Assembly (NCBI GenBank): GCA_044353905.1
Contig: JBILBA010000016.1
Coordinates: 1-27,307 of the forward strand
From: MWH-TA3 sp044353905
Lineage (GTDB): Bacteria > Actinomycetota > Actinomycetes > Actinomycetales > Microbacteriaceae
Direction of reading: 5' to 3'
Length of the DNA stretch: 27,307 bases
A program made the position numbers and the translations under genes. A model generated the notes under the pieces. That model did not search any database and was not told the DNA's origin. It was given only the letters and a program-made list of their open reading frames with translations. This document shows, one piece after another, positions 7,849-15,707 of the stretch; position 1 is the first letter of the stretch; each line of letters opens with the position of its first letter.

Positions 7849-8178
7849 TTAGATTTCGCCGTCGAGGCGTCGTTCCCAACGATCGGCAAGTTTGGAAGCC
7901 GAACGCGGCTTGGCTGCGGGACGAACTTCACCGCTGCGGTTCACCGTCAACATCGCTCCGACCGTCATAACACCGAAGCCCGCGACGCCAACCAACGGAA
8001 GCTGAAGGACCACGCCAGCGAGCAATCCGCCTACTCCCGCGACCAGGACAAGGACGCCGATCGTGACCAGCGTGGGGTTTGAACGTCGGGATGACGGATT
8101 AACGACATCAGCATTGGTGCCAGAGAGCTGTCGCTCCATCTCTTCAAGCACCCGGCGTTCTTCATCGGAAAAGGCCAT
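7849..8178 (-). CDS. DUF3040 domain membrane protein
   Basis: Small actinobacterial membrane protein of unknown function, 109 residues from the chosen start. It begins with an acidic, charged helix (MAFSDEERRVLEEMERQL, 1-18), the DUF3040 hallmark. Two adjacent hydrophobic segments follow (about 36-55 and 59-76), then a basic tail ending RWERRLDGEI. The open frame extends to 8247, but the ATG at 8178 has a GGAG Shine-Dalgarno sequence, and the upstream extension would run through the promoter region. Its place between mraZ and a polyprenyl synthase, transcribed away from the latter, matches mycobacterial gene order (Rv2169c region). A cell-envelope role is inferred from neighbours only. Confidence 0.88.
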   Translation of the reverse strand: MAFSDEERRVLEEMERQLSGTNADVVNPSSRRSNPTLVTIGVLVLVAGVGGLLAGVVLQLPLVGVAGFGVMTVGAMLTVNRSGEVRPAAKPRSASKLADRWERRLDGEI

Positions 8179-8200
8179 CTCCACTCCTTCGCTTAGTACC

Positions 8201-8206
8201 AGTGTA
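8201..8206 (-). promoter_or_regulatory. Candidate -10 element (TACACT) for the DUF3040 gene
   Basis: TACACT on the minus strand lies 22 bases before the DUF3040 ATG, leaving a short leader with a GGAG ribosome-binding site. A weak TTCCAC lies about 17 bases upstream as a possible -35. It is back to back with the idsA candidate promoter. Confidence 0.45.
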
Positions 8207-8219
8207 AAGCGTGCTTCGC

Positions 8220-8225
8220 TAGTGT
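8220..8225 (+). promoter_or_regulatory. Candidate -10 element (TAGTGT) for leaderless idsA
   Basis: TAGTGT ends 6 bases before the GTG start at 8232, which would put transcription initiation at or next to the start codon. There is no convincing Shine-Dalgarno sequence. The -35 region is not recognisable. Confidence 0.5.
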
Positions 8226-8231
8226 GGAACC

Positions 8232-9341
8232 GTGAGTTCCCCAACACCTTTCATTGACCGCGTCGCATCAAATCTACGAGACATTGTTGCACGGTCACAT
8301 CGTGAAATACCAGAGATCGCGACGGACGCCGACGCACTCACCACGGTATCCGAATCGTTTCTTCACGGCGGAAAGAGATTCCGCGCTCGCCTTGCGTATT
8401 GGGGATGGCGGGCGGCCGTCACGTTCGGCGACGTCTCGGTGGACCCCGACGAACACCCCGAACAACAACGGGTCGTTGACCTGGCAACAGGGCTCGAGCT
8501 TTTTCACGCCGCCGCCCTCGTCCACGACGACATCATCGACAACAGCGATACGAGGCGCGGAGTCACGACCGCTCACCGCCAATTCGAGCGAAATCACCTC
8601 GACGGTCGCTATTCCGGTTCGGCGACAACCTACGGTGCATCCAGCGCGATATTGCTCGGGGATCTTTTGTTGTCGTGGGCGGACGACCAGTTCCTCGGGG
8701 CTGCAATCGGGCTGGATTCCACCATCGGCCAGGCCTACCGGAATGAACTTCGTACGATGCGTTCCGACGTAACGGCCGGGCAATTTCTTGACAATCACGA
8801 CACCGTCGCGTGGCGCACCATTCCTCACGAGGAATCGGTCGATCGGGCGCAACGCGTCGTGATTTATAAGTCCGCCAAATACAGCGTCGAAGCGCCACTG
8901 ATTCTCGGTGCCATCCTCGGTGGCGCCTCCCCGTCGCTCGTCTCGGCACTTCGCGGGTTCGCACTTCCGCTCGGTTTCGCCTTCCAACTGCGCGATGACA
9001 TGCTCGGCGTTTTCGGTGATGAAGCGACAACCGGCAAGCCAGCAGGTGACGACCTTCGCGAAGGCAAACGAACCGTCATGCTCGCCATCGCACGGCAGAG
9101 TGCCGACGCGTCGACACTCACGGTCCTTGATGAACTCGTCGGTGACCCCGGGCTGGAACCGGCACAGATCGAGATGCTGCGATCAACCCTCCACTCGACG
9201 GGGGCGGTCGTTCAGACCGAGGACCTCATCGCCCGTTCACGGGAACGGTCACTTCGAGCTCTCGCCGAAATGGGCGTCGATGCATCTGTCGCGAAAGAAC
9301 TCGGGTCCCTCGTCGAGGCCATCACCGTTCGAAGCGTGTGA
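8232..9341 (+). CDS. idsA: Polyprenyl diphosphate synthase (trans-isoprenyl synthase, IdsA-like)
   Basis: Head-to-tail prenyl synthase that condenses isopentenyl diphosphate with allylic diphosphates to make geranylgeranyl-type or longer chains for carotenoids, menaquinone or lipid carriers. The 369-residue product has the GGKRFRARL substrate motif, the first aspartate-rich motif (VHDDIIDNSDTRRG) and the second (QLRDDMLGVFGDEATTGKPAGDD). Chain length cannot be read reliably. The GTG at 8232 is preferred: it begins MSSPTPFIDRV and sits directly behind a TANNNT element, suggesting a leaderless mRNA. Its location between the DUF3040 gene and a LysM/kinase pair parallels idsA2-pknL in Mycobacterium. 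Confidence 0.92.
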   Translation: MSSPTPFIDRVASNLRDIVARSHREIPEIATDADALTTVSESFLHGGKRFRARLAYWGWRAAVTFGDVSVDPDEHPEQQRVVDLATGLELFHAAALVHDDIIDNSDTRRGVTTAHRQFERNHLDGRYSGSATTYGASSAILLGDLLLSWADDQFLGAAIGLDSTIGQAYRNELRTMRSDVTAGQFLDNHDTVAWRTIPHEESVDRAQRVVIYKSAKYSVEAPLILGAILGGASPSLVSALRGFALPLGFAFQLRDDMLGVFGDEATTGKPAGDDLREGKRTVMLAIARQSADASTLTVLDELVGDPGLEPAQIEMLRSTLHSTGAVVQTEDLIARSRERSLRALAEMGVDASVAKELGSLVEAITVRSV

Positions 9342-9381
9342 CAAGACACACCACCGACGCCTAACTCGATTTAGGCCCTCC

Positions 9382-9409
9382 TCCCCCGACAATGAAAGGG
9401 AGAGGGGGA
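9382..9409 (+). promoter_or_regulatory. Possible hairpin masking the ribosome-binding site of the LysM gene
   Basis: TCCCCC at 9382-9387 can pair with GGGGGA at 9404-9409, the latter being the Shine-Dalgarno sequence of the gene starting at 9415. The loop is 16 bases. The pairing is perfect over 6 bp; a regulatory role is only suggested. Confidence 0.35.
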
Positions 9410-9414
9410 TCGAA

Positions 9415-10347
9415 ATGGGCGACAACACTCCGTCAGAATCGACGTCTCCTATCTTCGAAGGCCTCGCTCCCCAGTTTTCAGGTGAATCGCGAAGGACTCG
9501 CCGAACCCGTATCCTCACCGCCGCAGCGAGCGCAATTCCCATCATCGCTGCCGCGACCGCGTCGTGGGTGGCGGGTGCGACAGCCGTCCCCGAACTCGAT
9601 CCGACACAACAGCCTCCCGCTCCCCCCGAGCCCACGCCCCAAGAACTAATGGATGCGACCAGCGTTCTCGGTGAGTCGACGCACGTGGTGTTGGCCGGCG
9701 AAAGCCTCAAAACAATTGCCGAAATGCACGGCATACCGACTGCTGCTTTACTTGCTTTGAACGGCCTCTCGTGGCAAACGGCAGTTCACGAAGGGCAAGA
9801 GCTCGTCGTGAGCAAACAGCAGCGAAAGCAGATTGACGAATCAAAGGGAAATCTGCCGCTTCTAGCGGAAAGCCCAATGCTCGAGTCCGGGATTCGCGCC
9901 GACGATCTAGGTCGAGTTGCCGATGGCGGTGTCGTCACCGCGTTGACGACCGAGATGGCAACAAACGCAAGGATCATCATTCAGGTCGGACGCGAACTCG
10001 GAGTCCCCAACTACGGAATCGTCATCGCCCTTGCCACGGCCGCCCAAGAGTCACATTTGCGGAACCTCGACTACGGGGACAGAGACTCCGTTGGACTCTT
10101 TCAACAACGACCGTCATCGGGCTGGGGAACGGTGAGTCAGATTCGGGACCCTCGATACTCTGCTCGCGCGTTTTACGGCGGTCCCTCATCGACCACGCCC
10201 GGGGCGACCAGTGGGCTGCTCGACATTGCCGGCTGGCAGCGAATGTCACTCACCGATGCCGCGCAAGCCGTTCAGCGAAGCGCCTTCCCCGAGGCTTACG
10301 CCAAGTGGGAGGTCAGTGCGTGGAACTGGCTGTTCGAACTCACCTGA
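9415..10347 (+). CDS. Membrane-anchored LysM protein with lysozyme-like (transglycosylase-type) C-terminal domain
   Basis: Probable cell-wall-associated protein, 310 residues from the ATG at 9415, which follows an AGGGGGAT ribosome-binding site. The open frame reaches back to 8908 inside idsA, but that part is a shadow. The order is a basic cytoplasmic tail (1-32, SRRTRRTR), one transmembrane helix (33-57), a Pro-rich linker (62-75), and a LysM peptidoglycan-binding domain (90-132, VVLAGESLKTIAEMHGIP). A C-terminal domain (180-310) has ATAAQESHLRNLDYG and SVGLFQQRP, resembling the actinobacterial lysozyme-like fold with a candidate catalytic Glu212 in QES. It precedes the PASTA kinase by 54 bases. 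Two peptidoglycan-sensing proteins side by side suggest linked roles in wall growth. Enzymatic activity is uncertain. Confidence 0.85.
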   Translation: MGDNTPSESTSPIFEGLAPQFSGESRRTRRTRILTAAASAIPIIAAATASWVAGATAVPELDPTQQPPAPPEPTPQELMDATSVLGESTHVVLAGESLKTIAEMHGIPTAALLALNGLSWQTAVHEGQELVVSKQQRKQIDESKGNLPLLAESPMLESGIRADDLGRVADGGVVTALTTEMATNARIIIQVGRELGVPNYGIVIALATAAQESHLRNLDYGDRDSVGLFQQRPSSGWGTVSQIRDPRYSARAFYGGPSSTTPGATSGLLDIAGWQRMSLTDAAQAVQRSAFPEAYAKWEVSAWNWLFELT

Positions 10348-10388
10348 TTCGACACCGACGCTAACGCCGTGCTGACTTAACCCCGACA

Positions 10389-10394
10389 TACACT
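10389..10394 (+). promoter_or_regulatory. Candidate -10 element (TACACT) for leaderless kinase gene
   Basis: TACACT ends 7 bases before the ATG at 10402. No Shine-Dalgarno sequence is visible in those 7 bases, so a leaderless transcript is likely. No clear -35 element. Confidence 0.5.
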
Positions 10395-10401
10395 GGAACT
10401 T

Positions 10402-12324
10402 ATGACCGCTGAATCGAACGACCGACTCGTCGGAACGGTGCTCGATGGTCGATATCGGATTGAATCCCGCATTGCGCGCGGCGGAATGGCAAAGGTCTAT
10501 CTCGCCGAGGATACCCGCCTCGAGCGGCAGGTTGCCATCAAGATCATGCACGATCATTTGACCGATGATGGGGACTACGCGGCAAAGTTCATTCGTGAAG
10601 CGCGGCATACCGCCCGACTCGCACATCCGAACATCATGTCGGTTTTCGATCAAGGGCACGTCGACGACACCCTGTATCTCGTCATGGAGTACCTCCCGGG
10701 GATGACCCTTCGGGATTTGCTCAACGATTACGGCACTCTCACGGTCGAACAATCTCTCGACATCGCCCAGGCCGTTCTTCAAGCCCTTTCCGTGGCGCAT
10801 CGCGAAGGCATTTTGCACCGTGATGTCAAACCAGAGAACGTCATTTTGGTCAATGACGGCCGTATCAAGATTGGTGACTTTGGACTTGCGCGTCCCGTCA
10901 ACAACGCGACGGACACGGGGAAATCTCTGCTCGGTACCGTTGCCTATATCGCTCCGGAATTGCTCACGCGCAGTCAGGCGGACAATCGAAGCGACCTGTA
11001 TTCGGTGGGCATCATGCTCTTCGAAATGCTCACGGGCAAACAGCCGTTCACCGGCGATACGCCGATGCAGATTGCCGTCCAGCATGCCCAACAGCCGATG
11101 CCGTTTGTGACGGAATCCAACCCCGCCGTGAGCCGAGCCGTAGACGATGTCATCCAATGGGCGACTCAAAAGGATCCGTCGGATCGACCCAAGGATGCTC
11201 GAGTGATGCTCGATGCCCTGACGCGCGCGTTGTCGCTACGCGATGACGACGATACGGCGACAACCCGCGTGATTGACTCCGCCCGAGTGTCAGCCGAAGT
11301 CGAAGATTCCCGCGAAACCCAACGCGAGCTGCCCACTGTTGCCGCTGGCGCACCGATTGTTCAATCACGCGACACTGCCGCACCCGCTCCAGCGCGAGCA
11401 CGTCGACGAGGTTTTCGCGTCACCGCGTTCCTCATTGCTCTGCTGGTAGTTGTGGGTGGCGGTGGCTCGGTGTGGTGGCTCCAGTTCGGGCCCGGATCAC
11501 TCACCGCAAGTGCCGCTGTGGCCGGTATGTCCGTCGACGACGCAACAACCGCGTTGACTACCGCAGGCTTCTCGATTATCGACCCGGTTTCAGAGGAGTA
11601 CCACCCCGAGATTGCCGAAGGCTTGGTGGTTACGACGTCACCCGAAATCACGTCGGGAATGCCCAAGGGAACCGAAGTGCACCTGGTCGTCTCACTCGGG
11701 CCTGAGCCGATCGCGTTCCCCGACTTCGCAAACATCACCACCGTCGCTTTCTCTGCGCAACTCGCGAAACTGGGAATCGGAGTCGTCGACACGTCAAAAG
11801 AGTTCCACAAATCCATCCCCGCGGGTCAGGTCATTTCGGCATCACAAGCTGATGGGTCAGCGATTTCTGTCGGGGACACCGTGTATTCCGGTGACTCTGT
11901 TCTCCTCACCGAATCAGTGGGTAAGGTTCCGAACGTCAAAGGCATGACGGTCGAGGACGCAACCACCGCCCTCGAATCCGTCGATCTCACGGTGAGTGGT
12001 CGAACTACTCAAGAGTTCTCGTCCACGGTTGCGGCGGGCAGGGTCATTTCGGTCACCGCCGCGGGCGGGGTGATTCACCCCGGTGGCTCGGTCTCGCTCG
12101 TGGTCTCGAAGGGCCCCGAACTTGTCGCGATGCCCGGAGTCTCTGGGATGACGATTGCCGCGGCAAAACAATTGCTCGAAGACCTGGGCTTTAGTGTCAC
12201 GGTAGTAACAGAGATACCGAAAAAGCACTGGGCTCAAAGCTGGGCAGAAGCCGGATCAACGGATCCCGTCGAAGGAACCGAAGTGCCCAAGGGCGCCACC
12301 ATCACGCTCCAGGGGAAAATCTAG
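10402..12324 (+). CDS. pknL: Serine/threonine protein kinase with four PASTA repeats (PknL/PknB type)
   Basis: Transmembrane Hanks-type kinase that senses peptidoglycan or lipid II through extracellular PASTA domains and phosphorylates cytoplasmic division, wall and metabolic proteins. The 640 residues comprise a kinase domain (about 15-275) with glycine loop IARGGMAKVYLAE, Lys47 in VAIKI, HRDVKPEN (139-146), DFG (159-161) and the activation-loop GTVAYIAPE. A Ser/Thr/Arg-rich juxtamembrane linker and a transmembrane helix (339-360) follow, then four PASTA repeats (from about residues 371, 437, 510 and 573). All catalytic residues are present. Gene order next to idsA and DAHP synthase points to PknL, although M. 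tuberculosis PknL lacks PASTA repeats. The FHA protein GarA at 19090-19530 is a plausible substrate. Confidence 0.95.
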   Translation: MTAESNDRLVGTVLDGRYRIESRIARGGMAKVYLAEDTRLERQVAIKIMHDHLTDDGDYAAKFIREARHTARLAHPNIMSVFDQGHVDDTLYLVMEYLPGMTLRDLLNDYGTLTVEQSLDIAQAVLQALSVAHREGILHRDVKPENVILVNDGRIKIGDFGLARPVNNATDTGKSLLGTVAYIAPELLTRSQADNRSDLYSVGIMLFEMLTGKQPFTGDTPMQIAVQHAQQPMPFVTESNPAVSRAVDDVIQWATQKDPSDRPKDARVMLDALTRALSLRDDDDTATTRVIDSARVSAEVEDSRETQRELPTVAAGAPIVQSRDTAAPAPARARRRGFRVTAFLIALLVVVGGGGSVWWLQFGPGSLTASAAVAGMSVDDATTALTTAGFSIIDPVSEEYHPEIAEGLVVTTSPEITSGMPKGTEVHLVVSLGPEPIAFPDFANITTVAFSAQLAKLGIGVVDTSKEFHKSIPAGQVISASQADGSAISVGDTVYSGDSVLLTESVGKVPNVKGMTVEDATTALESVDLTVSGRTTQEFSSTVAAGRVISVTAAGGVIHPGGSVSLVVSKGPELVAMPGVSGMTIAAAKQLLEDLGFSVTVVTEIPKKHWAQSWAEAGSTDPVEGTEVPKGATITLQGKI

Positions 12325-12326
12325 GC

Positions 12327-12947
12327 TCAGTGACCGAGCGGCATGAGGATCAGACCGAGTGCCAACGCGAACATCACCCCGGCAATGACTCTGTCCAACA
12401 CTTTCCAAAAACTCGGTTTAGTCACGAATCGTGACAACGACTTTGCACCGTAGGCCAGGCTGAGGAACCACACAATGCTCGCGACCGACGCACCGAGCGC
12501 GAACCACCATCGGGCATCACCGAACTGCGCGGCAAACGCGCCGAGAAACACGACGGTGTCCAGATAGACGTGAGGGTTGAGGAGCGAGAATGTCGCCGTG
12601 AGGACGAGAGCACCCGAGAGGGACGCAGTCCCCTGCCCCGACACATCCATCGATACCCCGGAATTCGCTCGTCGAAGTGACGAAATTCCGAACCAGATGA
12701 GGTATCCGGCACCGAGCCAGCGCACGAGCCCCAGAAGGAAGGGAACCGACTCGAGCAAGGCCCCAAGTCCCGCGACGCCGAGTAGAATCAACCCGACATC
12801 GAGGAACGCGGACAGCAGGGCGACGGGCAGCACAAACTTTCCGACGAGCCCTTGCCGCAGAACAAAGGCGTTTTGAGCGCCAATCGCGATGATGAGCGAG
12901 AGCCCGGTAAACAGTCCAGAGACGATTGCCGGCGCGATTGTTGTCAC
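12327..12947 (-). CDS. LysE/ArgO-family amino-acid exporter
   Basis: Inner-membrane transporter of the LysE superfamily, 206 residues, about six hydrophobic segments. It starts with the family signature: a helix followed by IIAIGAQNAFVLRQG (20-34). Further segments include LLGVAGLGALLES and YLIWFGISSLRRA. The family exports basic or other amino acids; the substrate cannot be read from sequence. The GTG start at 12947 overlaps the stop codon of DAHP synthase (GTGA), so it is translated from the aroG transcript. It is convergent with the kinase gene, with only two bases between stop codons. Confidence 0.92.
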   Translation of the reverse strand: MTTIAPAIVSGLFTGLSLIIAIGAQNAFVLRQGLVGKFVLPVALLSAFLDVGLILLGVAGLGALLESVPFLLGLVRWLGAGYLIWFGISSLRRANSGVSMDVSGQGTASLSGALVLTATFSLLNPHVYLDTVVFLGAFAAQFGDARWWFALGASVASIVWFLSLAYGAKSLSRFVTKPSFWKVLDRVIAGVMFALALGLILMPLGH

Positions 12948-14320
12948 GCGATGACAGCCAATTCCTCGGCGACGAGGAAGGCGAGCTCTAGTGACTGTTT
13001 GTGGTTGAGGCGTGGATCACACAGCGATTCGTAGCGGGAAGCAAGGGTTGCTTCATCGATCATTTCCGACCCACCGAGACACTCGGTGACATCGTCGCCG
13101 GTCAGTTCCACGTGGATTCCGCCGGGGAATGTCCCAACGGCCCGGTGAGCTTCGAAGAATCCCGTGACCTCGTTCACGACGTCGTCGAAACGCCGAGTCT
13201 TGTAACCGTTCGGGGTTGTAATTCCGTTACCGTGCATGGGGTCCGAGACCCAGACCGGCAGCGCGTCGGTTCCCTTGACAGCTTCCAACAACGGAGGAAG
13301 AGCATCCCGAATCACGCCGGCTCCCATTCGCGTAATGAACGTCAAGCGCCCAGGGATTCGGTTCGGGTCAAGGATGTCAATCAACTTTCGAACCATGTCG
13401 GGTGTCGTCGACGGACCCAACTTAACGCCAATCGGGTTCGAGATGCGCGAGAAGAAATCGATGTGCGCGCCATCAAGTTCACGCGTGCGCTCGCCAATCC
13501 ACAGAAAGTGTGCAGACGTGTTGTACGGATTTCCGGTGCGTGAGTCGATACGAGTCATCGGGCGTTCGTAATCCATCAGCAGGCCTTCGTGTGACGCGTA
13601 AAACTCGACTCGTTTGAGCGAATCAAAGTCGGCGCCCGCCGCTGCCATGAATTTGATTGCTCGATCGATGTCTTTCGCCAGCGTCTCGTAACGCTTGTTG
13701 GCGGGGTTCTCGGCGAAACCTTTGTTCCACGAGTGAACCTCGCGCAAGTCGGCGAACCCACCTTGCGTGAAGGCTCGGATCAGGTTCAGCGTCGAGGCCG
13801 CGGTGTGGTAACCGCGCATGATTCGATTGGGGTCAGCTTCTCGTGATTCCGGGGTGAACTCATACCCGTTAACGATGTCACCGCGATACGCGGGAAGGGT
13901 CACGCCGTCACGAGTTTCGATGTCGCTGGTGCGTGGCTTCGCGAACTGTCCGGCCATGCGGCCCATTTTGACAATCGGCATGGACGCGCCGTAGGTCAAA
14001 ACAACTGCCATTTGCAAAATCGTCTTCACTCGGTTGCGAATTTTGTCCGCAGTTGCACTGTCGAAGGTTTCGGCACAATCGCCACCTTGCAAGAGAAACG
14101 CTTTACCACTCGCCACTCGCGCGAGTCGGTCGGTGAGTTGGTCCACCTCACCCGCGAACACGAGCGGAGGGAGTTTCGACAGTTCCGAGGTGACGCGAGC
14201 CAGTTCCTCGACGTTTCCCCACGTGGGCTGCTGACTGATGGGTAAATCACGCCATGCATCAAGCCCTTCGAGCACACCGGGGCCTACGCTCACAATCGGT
14301 TCCGTCACAATCGTCCTCAC
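12944..14320 (-). CDS. aroG: Class II 3-deoxy-7-phosphoheptulonate synthase (DAHP synthase)
   Basis: First enzyme of the shikimate pathway, condensing phosphoenolpyruvate and erythrose-4-phosphate. The 458-residue length and motifs fit the plant/actinobacterial class II type: LLQGGDCAETFDS (about 76-88, with the metal-ligand cysteine), GRMAGQFAKPRTS, RGDIVNGYEFTPESR, HEGLLMDYERPMTR, and a C-terminal HVELTGDDVTECLGG. The start is GTG at 14320, with GGAG about 11 bases before and a TAGGCT hexamer immediately upstream of that, giving a very short leader. It is coupled to a downstream LysE-type exporter. Adjacency to the PASTA kinase and PlsC matches mycobacterial order (Rv2176-Rv2178c-Rv2182c). 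Confidence 0.96.
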   Translation of the reverse strand: MRTIVTEPIVSVGPGVLEGLDAWRDLPISQQPTWGNVEELARVTSELSKLPPLVFAGEVDQLTDRLARVASGKAFLLQGGDCAETFDSATADKIRNRVKTILQMAVVLTYGASMPIVKMGRMAGQFAKPRTSDIETRDGVTLPAYRGDIVNGYEFTPESREADPNRIMRGYHTAASTLNLIRAFTQGGFADLREVHSWNKGFAENPANKRYETLAKDIDRAIKFMAAAGADFDSLKRVEFYASHEGLLMDYERPMTRIDSRTGNPYNTSAHFLWIGERTRELDGAHIDFFSRISNPIGVKLGPSTTPDMVRKLIDILDPNRIPGRLTFITRMGAGVIRDALPPLLEAVKGTDALPVWVSDPMHGNGITTPNGYKTRRFDDVVNEVTGFFEAHRAVGTFPGGIHVELTGDDVTECLGGSEMIDEATLASRYESLCDPRLNHKQSLELAFLVAEELAVIA

Positions 14321-14348
14321 GCTGTTAAGGTCTCCAGCCTATCCAACT

Positions 14349-15032
14349 CTACGAGACGGGCTGGCGAGAGCGCCTCGTGCTGGCATATTCGTCGACATAT
14401 TCCTGGCCAGAAAGGCCAACGAGTTCATGCATGATTTCATCGGTGATTGCGCGGAGTACGAAACGGTCATTTTCGTATCCCGCAAATCGCGAGAAGTCGA
14501 GCGGGCTGCCGAACACAACACCGATTCGTTGCACTTTGGGCATCTTTGCACCAATCGGCATCACCTTGTCGGTATCAATCATTGCGACCGGAATGACCGG
14601 GACCCCCGACTCCAGAGCCATTCGGGCAATTCCTGTTCGACCTCGGTACATCCGGCCGTCGGGACTGCGCGTGCCTTCCGGGTAAATGCCCAAGAGCTTT
14701 CCTTCAGAGAGCACATTGATACCCGTAAACAACGCGTCCTCGCTCGCTTTGCCACCGGATCGGTCGATGGGGAGCTGTCCCGATGCCAAGAAGAATTGTC
14801 GGACGAGCCAACCCTTGAAGCCCCGGCCGGTGAAGTATTCGGACTTCGCGAGGAAGACCACGGGTCGGCGCAACACGAGAGGCAAGAAAACGGAATCTAT
14901 GAACGAAAGGTGGTTACTGGCAAGGATCGCCGCTCCAGAAACGGGAACGTTTTCGACGCCTTTGAGCCATGGCCGAAAGACCCGAAGCAGAATCGGACCG
15001 AGGACCAGGTTTTTCACTATCCAATAGAACAC
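14349..15032 (-). CDS. plsC: PlsC-type 1-acyl-sn-glycerol-3-phosphate acyltransferase
   Basis: Membrane-associated acyltransferase that makes phosphatidic acid from lysophosphatidic acid. The 227-residue product carries the catalytic NHLSFIDSVFLPL (HxxxxD box, about 40-52), the second block around FLASGQLPIDRSGG, the EGTRSPDG glycerol-phosphate-binding motif, and the VPVIPVAMI block. The start is GTG at 15032, giving MFYWIVKNLV. It is directly preceded by a TAGGCT hexamer at 6 bases, so probably leaderless. It is followed by aroG after 28 bases. Related LPLAT-family enzymes act on other glycerolipids, so substrate preference is inferred. Confidence 0.93.
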   Translation of the reverse strand: MFYWIVKNLVLGPILLRVFRPWLKGVENVPVSGAAILASNHLSFIDSVFLPLVLRRPVVFLAKSEYFTGRGFKGWLVRQFFLASGQLPIDRSGGKASEDALFTGINVLSEGKLLGIYPEGTRSPDGRMYRGRTGIARMALESGVPVIPVAMIDTDKVMPIGAKMPKVQRIGVVFGSPLDFSRFAGYENDRFVLRAITDEIMHELVGLSGQEYVDEYASTRRSRQPVS

Positions 15033-15038
15033 GCGTTC

Positions 15039-15044
15039 AGCCTA
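15039..15044 (-). promoter_or_regulatory. Candidate -10 element (TAGGCT) for leaderless plsC
   Basis: TAGGCT on the minus strand ends 6 bases before the GTG at 15032, with no Shine-Dalgarno sequence between. The rest of the 177-base gap to the def stop shows no further gene. Confidence 0.45.
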
Positions 15045-15209
15045 GCCACCCGATGGTCGCCGGCGAAGCCCAATTCACGATTGATCGTTCGAACACGAAG
15101 ATCTCATATGAAGAAACGATCCGAATGTTCGTGATTTTGCTGACTTTGCATCGGAGATCGAGGAACTGTAAAGCGGGAACCCTGAGACTTCAGGTATCTC
15201 GGTCGTCGG

Positions 15210-15707
15210 CTAGGCGCGAAACCAGTCTGCTGAACGGATTTCGCGCATCGCGAGGCGTTTGACGTCGGGGGCGAGTCCTTCGATGAAGAGCGCGCCATCC
15301 AGATGGCCGATTTCGTGTTGGAACGCCTGTGCAAGTAGTCCTTCGGCTTCCAGTTCCATCACGGCGCCGTTCTGGTCGACTCCCGTGATCCGCGCCCACG
15401 GATAGCGAAGTCGCGGGTACGAAAAACCGGGAACGGACAAACACCCCTCGTCCGTGAATTCTGGTTCGCCGCGCACTTCTGCCAGAACTGGGTTCAGGAT
15501 GCAGCCAATTCGGCCGTTGACGTGAAAACTGAAGGCTCGAAGGCCAACGCCGATTTGGTTGGCCGCGACCCCAGCTCGACCAGGCAGTGACACTGTGTCC
15601 ACGAGATCGCGGACGAGAGCGTGCGTCGCGTCGTCAAATCGAACGATGGGGTCCGTCACGCTCCGCAAAATGGGATCGCCGAAAAGGCGAATCTCACGAA
15701 CGGGCAT
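15210..15707 (-). CDS. def: Peptide deformylase
   Basis: Metalloenzyme that removes the N-formyl group from nascent proteins. From the ATG at 15707 the product has 165 residues and all three family motifs: motif 1 GVAANQIGVG (46-55, canonical GxGLAAxQ with Val for Leu), motif 2 EGCLSVPG (87-94, metal ligand Cys89) and motif 3 QHEIGHLDG (130-138, metal ligands His131 and His135, catalytic Glu132). The frame extends upstream to 15971, but that segment lies inside the MinD-like gene. The chosen ATG overlaps that gene's stop codon in a TAATG arrangement, so expression is translationally coupled to it. The TAATG junction makes the start reliable. Confidence 0.95.
   Translation of the reverse strand: MPVREIRLFGDPILRSVTDPIVRFDDATHALVRDLVDTVSLPGRAGVAANQIGVGLRAFSFHVNGRIGCILNPVLAEVRGEPEFTDEGCLSVPGFSYPRLRYPWARITGVDQNGAVMELEAEGLLAQAFQHEIGHLDGALFIEGLAPDVKRLAMREIRSADWFRA

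Noticed and set aside
9367..9375. CCTAA/TTAGG mini-hairpin after idsA as terminator
   Set aside because: The 5-bp AT-rich stem lacks a T-tract and is unlikely to terminate transcription; read-through into the LysM gene is more likely.
8908..9414. Long extension of the LysM protein into idsA
   Set aside because: The extension lies on the idsA coding sequence in another frame; the ATG at 9415 has a strong ribosome-binding site and is followed by a sensible membrane-protein N-terminus.
10246..11169. 307-residue minus-strand open frame opposite the kinase domain
   Set aside because: The plus strand carries an intact Hanks kinase; the minus product shows no known motif and is a codon-bias shadow.
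14238..15134. 298-residue plus-strand open frame opposite plsC
   Set aside because: It shadows PlsC, whose HxxxxD and EGTR motifs are intact on the minus strand.
15181..15194. Hairpin CCTGA/TCAGG after def as a terminator
   Set aside because: The stem is only 5 bp and no T-tract follows on the minus strand; too weak to call.
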